Below are positions 60,111 through 64,000 of a stretch of 64,000 bases of DNA, piece by piece. The stretch is from Desulfovibrio sp. JC010. GTDB lineage: Bacteria; Desulfobacterota; Desulfovibrionia; Desulfovibrionales; Desulfovibrionaceae. The stretch spans positions 1-64,000 of the forward strand of contig NZ_VOIQ01000009.1 of the NCBI RefSeq assembly GCF_010470675.1, read 5' to 3'. How positions within the stretch are numbered: position 1 is the first letter of the stretch; every line of letters starts with the position of its first letter. The translations under genes and the position numbers were made by a program. Under the pieces are notes generated by a model. That model searched no databases, was not told the origin of the DNA, and worked only from the letters and a program-made list of their open reading frames with translations.

Positions 60111-61475
60111 CTAACCTGACATGGCCGCAAGCAGCTTTTTAAGCTTTGCTTCAAGCTCGCTAAAGTCTTTTGCCAGCAAACGCAGACACGGCTCGATTCC
60201 TTTTGCACCTGAATCACAGACAACGTCGATCATTTCCGGTTCCGGATGCTCGGACATGGCCTTGCAGGTGCCCCATTCCAAGGTGTTTTCCTCGGTTCCG
60301 GGGATCTCGCCCGGCTCGTCGGCACGATCAAACCATGCTTCCACAAACCCGCACTCAGTCACCGAAGCCATAATCCGTTCGTTGAGTCGCAGCCCGGCAG
60401 CACATCCGATTTCCGAGTTGGACTTGCGGGCGCAGAGCAGCACCTTGGCGATATGGGTGGAAGCTCCGAATTCAGGATGTCCGCAAACCATAACTTCGCC
60501 TTTGCGGGTGCAGGATATCCTTCCGCTGAACGCAGCAACATCATCTATGTCTCTGGCATACGGCAAGGCCGCAGCCACATTCATGCGCACTTCCGGGATC
60601 AATTCATTTAAGCCCTTCATGCACTCAAGACGCAAGCCGAATTCATGAAGCTCCGAAAGTACACCCTGCTTCATCTTTTCAATGAGCATGGGTGCCAGAT
60701 GGTTGGGCGGTCCGCTGCCTTCGCCTAGATCAAACCCGGCCCGCAGTGCGAGGTTCAGGTACTCCTGTGCCTTACGCACGGAGGTTACCATATCATAACC
60801 TTTTGCCAGCCCGGAAGCGATGGTGGCGGAAAGCGTACACCCGGTACCGTGGCTGTTTTTTGTTTTTACGCGCTGCTGCATGAGCGGGATGGGCTGTTGC
60901 CCTTTAATGCCCAGCCAGTCTGTAGCAGCCACAGAATCAAAGTGTCCGCCTTTTACGAGCACGGCTTTGGGACCCATTTCAAGCAGAATTTCTATGGCCT
61001 TGAAAACATCCTCACGGCTCTTGATTTCCATGCCTGTGAAGAGCTCGGCTTCGGGCACATTGGGGGTCAGCAGGTCTGCCAAGGGAAAAATTTCCTTCAT
61101 GGCTTCCACGGCATCATCCTTGAGCAGCTTGGCTCCGCTGGTTGCCACGCATACAGGGTCGATTACCAGCGGAAAATCCTTATCCTTTAAAGTCTCACCC
61201 ACAGCCCGGATGATGGGTGCGGAAAAAAGCATTCCGGTCTTGGCGGCCCGGACCTTGATATCTTTGCAAACCGTTTCAATCTGGAGGGATACAAACTCAG
61301 GGGAAACAGCCTCAATCCCGGTAACCCCGGTTGTGTTCTGGGCGGTCAGCGCGGTGATGGCACTGGCCCCGTAACACCCGGCCATGGATATGGCTTTCAG
61401 ATCGGCCTGAATTCCGGCCCCTCCGCCGGAATCAGAACCTGCAATGGTCAAAACGCATGGAAGCGGTTTCATCAT
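60111..61475 (-). CDS. thiD: hydroxymethylpyrimidine kinase fused to ThiN (ThiDN)
   Basis: A 454-residue two-domain enzyme of thiamine synthesis. Residues 1-265 are ThiD: PCVLTIAGSDSGGGAGIQADLKAISMAG, AKTGML, VIDPVCVATSGAKLL and KNSHGTGCTLSATIASGLAKG (the conserved GTGC). Residues 275-450 are a ThiN domain (IPEVRMNVAAALPYARDIDDVAAFSGRI, HPEFGASTHIAKVLLCARK, DVVCDSGAKGIEPCLRLLA). That domain is known to replace ThiE as thiamine-phosphate synthase in archaea and some bacteria. No TPP riboswitch is visible upstream. Single-gene unit. Confidence 0.93.
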   Translation of the reverse strand: MMKPLPCVLTIAGSDSGGGAGIQADLKAISMAGCYGASAITALTAQNTTGVTGIEAVSPEFVSLQIETVCKDIKVRAAKTGMLFSAPIIRAVGETLKDKDFPLVIDPVCVATSGAKLLKDDAVEAMKEIFPLADLLTPNVPEAELFTGMEIKSREDVFKAIEILLEMGPKAVLVKGGHFDSVAATDWLGIKGQQPIPLMQQRVKTKNSHGTGCTLSATIASGLAKGYDMVTSVRKAQEYLNLALRAGFDLGEGSGPPNHLAPMLIEKMKQGVLSELHEFGLRLECMKGLNELIPEVRMNVAAALPYARDIDDVAAFSGRISCTRKGEVMVCGHPEFGASTHIAKVLLCARKSNSEIGCAAGLRLNERIMASVTECGFVEAWFDRADEPGEIPGTEENTLEWGTCKAMSEHPEPEMIDVVCDSGAKGIEPCLRLLAKDFSELEAKLKKLLAAMSG

Positions 61476-61665
61476 GCCTCCTTGGGCAATTGTTTTTCAT
61501 TTATTGCGGAATTTTACCCATCGGCCCGCCCGCGGTCAACAGATGCATTATTTATAAATGAATTCATATGAAATATAGACATAAACTTAACACTATGGTT
61601 TATTTAAAATGACCCAAACCAATTAGAGATTACAGCAACCCCCTAATGAACCTGTAAGGCAGATT

Positions 61666-63426
61666 ATGAAAATATCACTCTTGGAAAACTGCACATCCGA
61701 ATCCATAAAAGAGAAGTTGTCCGGGCTGTTGCTTAAAGATCTGGTGGAACTGGATGAACTTCAAAACATGCTTGATGTCAGCTATGCGGCCACAGGAATG
61801 CCTTCCGGGATCATCGATGCTTTCACCGGAGAAGTATATGCCGGGGCCGGATGGCAGAAAATATGCGTTGATTTTCACCGTTCACATCCTGAAACATGTG
61901 CCAAATGCATTGCCAACGACACCGCAATCACGGACAAAATCAAAAAGGGCAAACACCACGGCTACAAATGCTCCAACGGTATCTGGGACATCGGCGTACC
62001 CATCATGTGCATGGAGCAACACATTGCGACTTTCTTTCTGGGACAATTCTTCTACGAAGACGAGGAACCGGACCGAGGGTTCTTCATCAAACAGGCTGAG
62101 CAATACGGATTTGACCGGAAAGAATACCTTGATGCCCTTGATGAGGCTCCCCGCTTCAAACGCCAACGCGTAGATGAAATCCTGAAATACAACATCGCCC
62201 TGGCGGCCTTCCTTTCAGATTCGGCCTCAAAAGCCATGCGCAATTTTTATGAAATAGAACAACGCAGGGAAGCGGAAAATGAAATCAAAAACCTGCGTAA
62301 CTATCTTGTCAACATTATTGACTCCATGCCCTCAATCCTGATCGGCGTGGACCCCAACGGTCAAATAACCCAATGGAACAAAGAAGCGGAAAACATCTCA
62401 GGTATCAAACAACATGAAGCCATCGGTACAAACATTGAGCAGGCCATGCCGGACCTCTCTACCCAGATGTACCGCATTCGCACAGCCATTAACACCCGCC
62501 GCAAGCAAAGCTACGTCAACCGCCCTACACCTGACGGAAGCACAACAGCATGTGAGGATGTAACCATCTACCCTCTGATAGCTAACGGGGTAAATGGTGC
62601 GGTAATCCGTATTGACGATGTGACCAACCGGGTCAACCTCGAACGTATGATGCTGCAATCGGAAAAAATGATGTCTATAGGCGGACTGGCCGCAGGCATG
62701 GCCCATGAGATCAATAACCCACTGTCGGGTATAATGGGGCACGCCAGTAATATCAGAAAAAGACTTTACGAAGACCTCAAGCCCAATCTTGCCACGGCAG
62801 AAGACTGCGGCATATCCATAGAACACATGCGAAACTACCTGAATGAACGCGGCATAGGACGCATGTTGGACGGTATAAGTGAAGCAGGAGAGCGAGCCGC
62901 CACAATAGTGCGTAACATGCTCGCCTTCAGCCGAAAAAGCGAACAAAATTTTACTCCGCAAAATCTGGCGGACTTACTGGATAGAACAATTGAACTGGCT
63001 TCCAGCGACTACGACCTGAAAAAAGAATTCGATTTCCGCAAAATAAGAATTAAGCGGGAGTACACCGGAGGCATGCCTGCTGTTTTATGTGAAGGCAATG
63101 AAATTCAGCAGGTATTCCTTAATATTGTGCGCAACGGAGCTGAGGCCATGGGAGAAAATGCGGCGGATTCATGCTTCACCTGCAAAGTATACAAAGAAAA
63201 CAACATGGCCGTAGTGGAAATCGCAGATAACGGCCCCGGCATCCCCGAAGAAGTCCGCCAACGGATCTTCGAACCCTTCTTCACCACCAAAGAAGTGGGC
63301 AAAGGAACAGGGCTGGGATTGTCCGTTTCATATTTCATCGTCAACGACCAGCATAACGGCTTTATGGACGTTGAATCCATGCCCGGAGAATGGACCAGAT
63401 TCATAATCAAACTGCCCTTTAAATAA
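61666..63426 (+). CDS. PocR-PAS sensor histidine kinase
   Basis: A 586-residue soluble kinase. It has an N-terminal PocR sensor (about residues 20-195) with Cys-rich FHRSHPETCAKCIANDTAITDKI and YKCSNGIWDIGVPIMC, a PAS domain (about 205-320, IDSMPSILIGVDPNGQITQWNKEAENISG), and HisKA phospho-His in GLAAGMAHEINNPLSGIMGH. The HATPase has N-box QQVFLNIVRNGAEAM, G1 DNGPGIPEEVRQRIFEPFFTTKEVGKGTGLGLS. The kinase has no transmembrane region, so it senses something inside the cell. PocR domains bind hydrocarbon-like small molecules such as propanediol. No partner response regulator gene is adjacent. Confidence 0.9.
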   Translation: MKISLLENCTSESIKEKLSGLLLKDLVELDELQNMLDVSYAATGMPSGIIDAFTGEVYAGAGWQKICVDFHRSHPETCAKCIANDTAITDKIKKGKHHGYKCSNGIWDIGVPIMCMEQHIATFFLGQFFYEDEEPDRGFFIKQAEQYGFDRKEYLDALDEAPRFKRQRVDEILKYNIALAAFLSDSASKAMRNFYEIEQRREAENEIKNLRNYLVNIIDSMPSILIGVDPNGQITQWNKEAENISGIKQHEAIGTNIEQAMPDLSTQMYRIRTAINTRRKQSYVNRPTPDGSTTACEDVTIYPLIANGVNGAVIRIDDVTNRVNLERMMLQSEKMMSIGGLAAGMAHEINNPLSGIMGHASNIRKRLYEDLKPNLATAEDCGISIEHMRNYLNERGIGRMLDGISEAGERAATIVRNMLAFSRKSEQNFTPQNLADLLDRTIELASSDYDLKKEFDFRKIRIKREYTGGMPAVLCEGNEIQQVFLNIVRNGAEAMGENAADSCFTCKVYKENNMAVVEIADNGPGIPEEVRQRIFEPFFTTKEVGKGTGLGLSVSYFIVNDQHNGFMDVESMPGEWTRFIIKLPFK

Positions 63427-63500
63427 GCAACCTGCAAACGTTCAAAAACTACCTGTAGTCTGTCCTTGCCAGCAGCATGGTTCAACTATATGTATGCCCC

Positions 63501-64000
63501 ATGACAAAAAGCATCATCGCTAAAAAACAACCGCAGCCGAAATTCCTGCCCATGACCAGAAAGGAAATGGACAAGCTGGGCTGGGACAGGCCGGACATCA
63601 TTCTTGTTTCCGGAGACAGCTACATAGACCACCCCAGTTTCGGTATTCCCCTGCTTGGCCGGGTCCTTTCCTCACATGGATTCAAGGTCGCCCTCATCTG
63701 CCAGCCGGACTGGAATGACCCCAAAGCTCTGGCAGAGCTGGGACGTCCCCGCCTTTATGCCGGAGTTTCCGCCGGGGCACTTGATTCCATGGTCGCCCAC
63801 TACACATCTTTCCGCAAAAAAAGAAGCGATGATGCCTACACCCCCGGAGGCAAAGCCGGAGCACGCCCCAACCGGGCCTGTATAATCTACACCAACCTGA
63901 TCAAAAAAGCGTTCAAGGGACTCCCGGTGATCATCGGGGGGATTGAGGCTTCCCTGCGCCGAATTTCCCATTACGACTTCTGGACCGATAAAGTCCGCAA
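63501..64000 (+). CDS. YgiQ-family radical SAM protein, N-terminal part
   Basis: An open frame of 166 codons continues past the window end. It has [96 protein letters not shown] and [18 protein letters not shown]. This is the UPF0313/YgiQ N-terminal region; the radical SAM CxxxCxxC lies further on and is not in the window. The function of YgiQ is not established. ATG 63501 has no strong ribosome site. Confidence 0.88.
   Translation, partial: MTKSIIAKKQPQPKFLPMTRKEMDKLGWDRPDIILVSGDSYIDHPSFGIPLLGRVLSSHGFKVALICQPDWNDPKALAELGRPRLYAGVSAGALDSMVAHYTSFRKKRSDDAYTPGGKAGARPNRACIIYTNLIKKAFKGLPVIIGGIEASLRRISHYDFWTDKVR

Noticed and set aside
61476-61665. TPP riboswitch before thiDN
   Set aside because: No THI-box conserved segments (CTGAGA, ACCTGA) on the minus strand.
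1-64000. CRISPR array
   Set aside because: Repeats seen are palindromes at distant sites; there are no regular repeats with spacers of equal length.

Overview
This window looks like a chromosomal segment of a marine, moderate-GC sulfate reducer of the Desulfovibrionaceae, probably Maridesulfovibrio or Desulfovibrio. That placement is an inference. It rests on the mix of a delta-proteobacterial second EF-G, a two-gene SufBC-like pair, a ThiD-ThiN fusion, a selenocysteine tRNA, a CheA-CheR-CheB operon and a cdaA-cdaR-glmM operon. Most of the window is core housekeeping sequence. There is no gene-free stretch longer than about 300 bases.

Layout. 1-340: the last 35 codons of an IS110-family transposase, running straight into palindromic repeats. 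335-3414: a TrkA-type potassium channel and uvrB. 3515-4012: a conserved unknown. 4099-4838: a hicAB toxin-antitoxin cassette between two copies of one terminator. 4845-8353: aat, clpA and clpS (N-degron pathway). 8479-14013: a CYTH protein, a FluC fluoride channel with DUF190, and cheA-cheR-cheB. 14217-19689: DUF2062, EF-G2, an unknown, bamD, trxB and trxA. 19900-25021: fbp-tsaD, a Cache-like lipoprotein, a TPR protein, an ftsB-like gene, a small coiled coil and pgsA. 25196-27757: pcm, DUF368/PopT and Mrp. 27989-33202: a CBS protein, a YdjM-like membrane protein, SufBC, an Smr protein, and a fusion of a degenerate WecG-like domain with STAS. 33351-43332: one long minus-strand run ftsH-folP-cdaA-cdaR-glmM-galU-unknown-priA. 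It links membrane proteolysis, folate, c-di-AMP, cell-wall and nucleotide-sugar supply, and replication restart.

43530-45323: selC, followed by an AT-rich type II restriction-modification pair. 45387-49218: argF-argG-argH with hairpin repeats between argF and argG. 49425-54231: phoH-ybeY, a single-domain response regulator, an RlmL-like methyltransferase and putP. 54462-59960 is an accessory region. It holds a Sel1-repeat protein, small unknowns, two divergent phage-type regulators with operator-like repeats, a PemK-like toxin behind a TPR protein carrying an antitoxin-like tail, and a higBA cassette bracketed by 75-bp repeats that include the tRNA-Leu 3' end. 60111-64000: thiDN, a PocR-PAS histidine kinase, and the start of a YgiQ-type radical SAM gene cut by the window end.

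Three patterns stand out. (1) Two unrelated toxin-antitoxin pairs (hicAB, higBA) are each about 0.7 kb, lie between direct copies of a terminator hairpin, and have a TTGACA promoter placed so that the mRNA should be leaderless. (2) A family of intergenic palindromes keeps its ends while the hairpin arms change sequence but still pair; one copy abuts the IS110 element. (3) Several proteins have unusual architectures: WecG-like plus STAS, TPR plus antitoxin-like tail, and CheA with a GspE-N-like pair of helical units.
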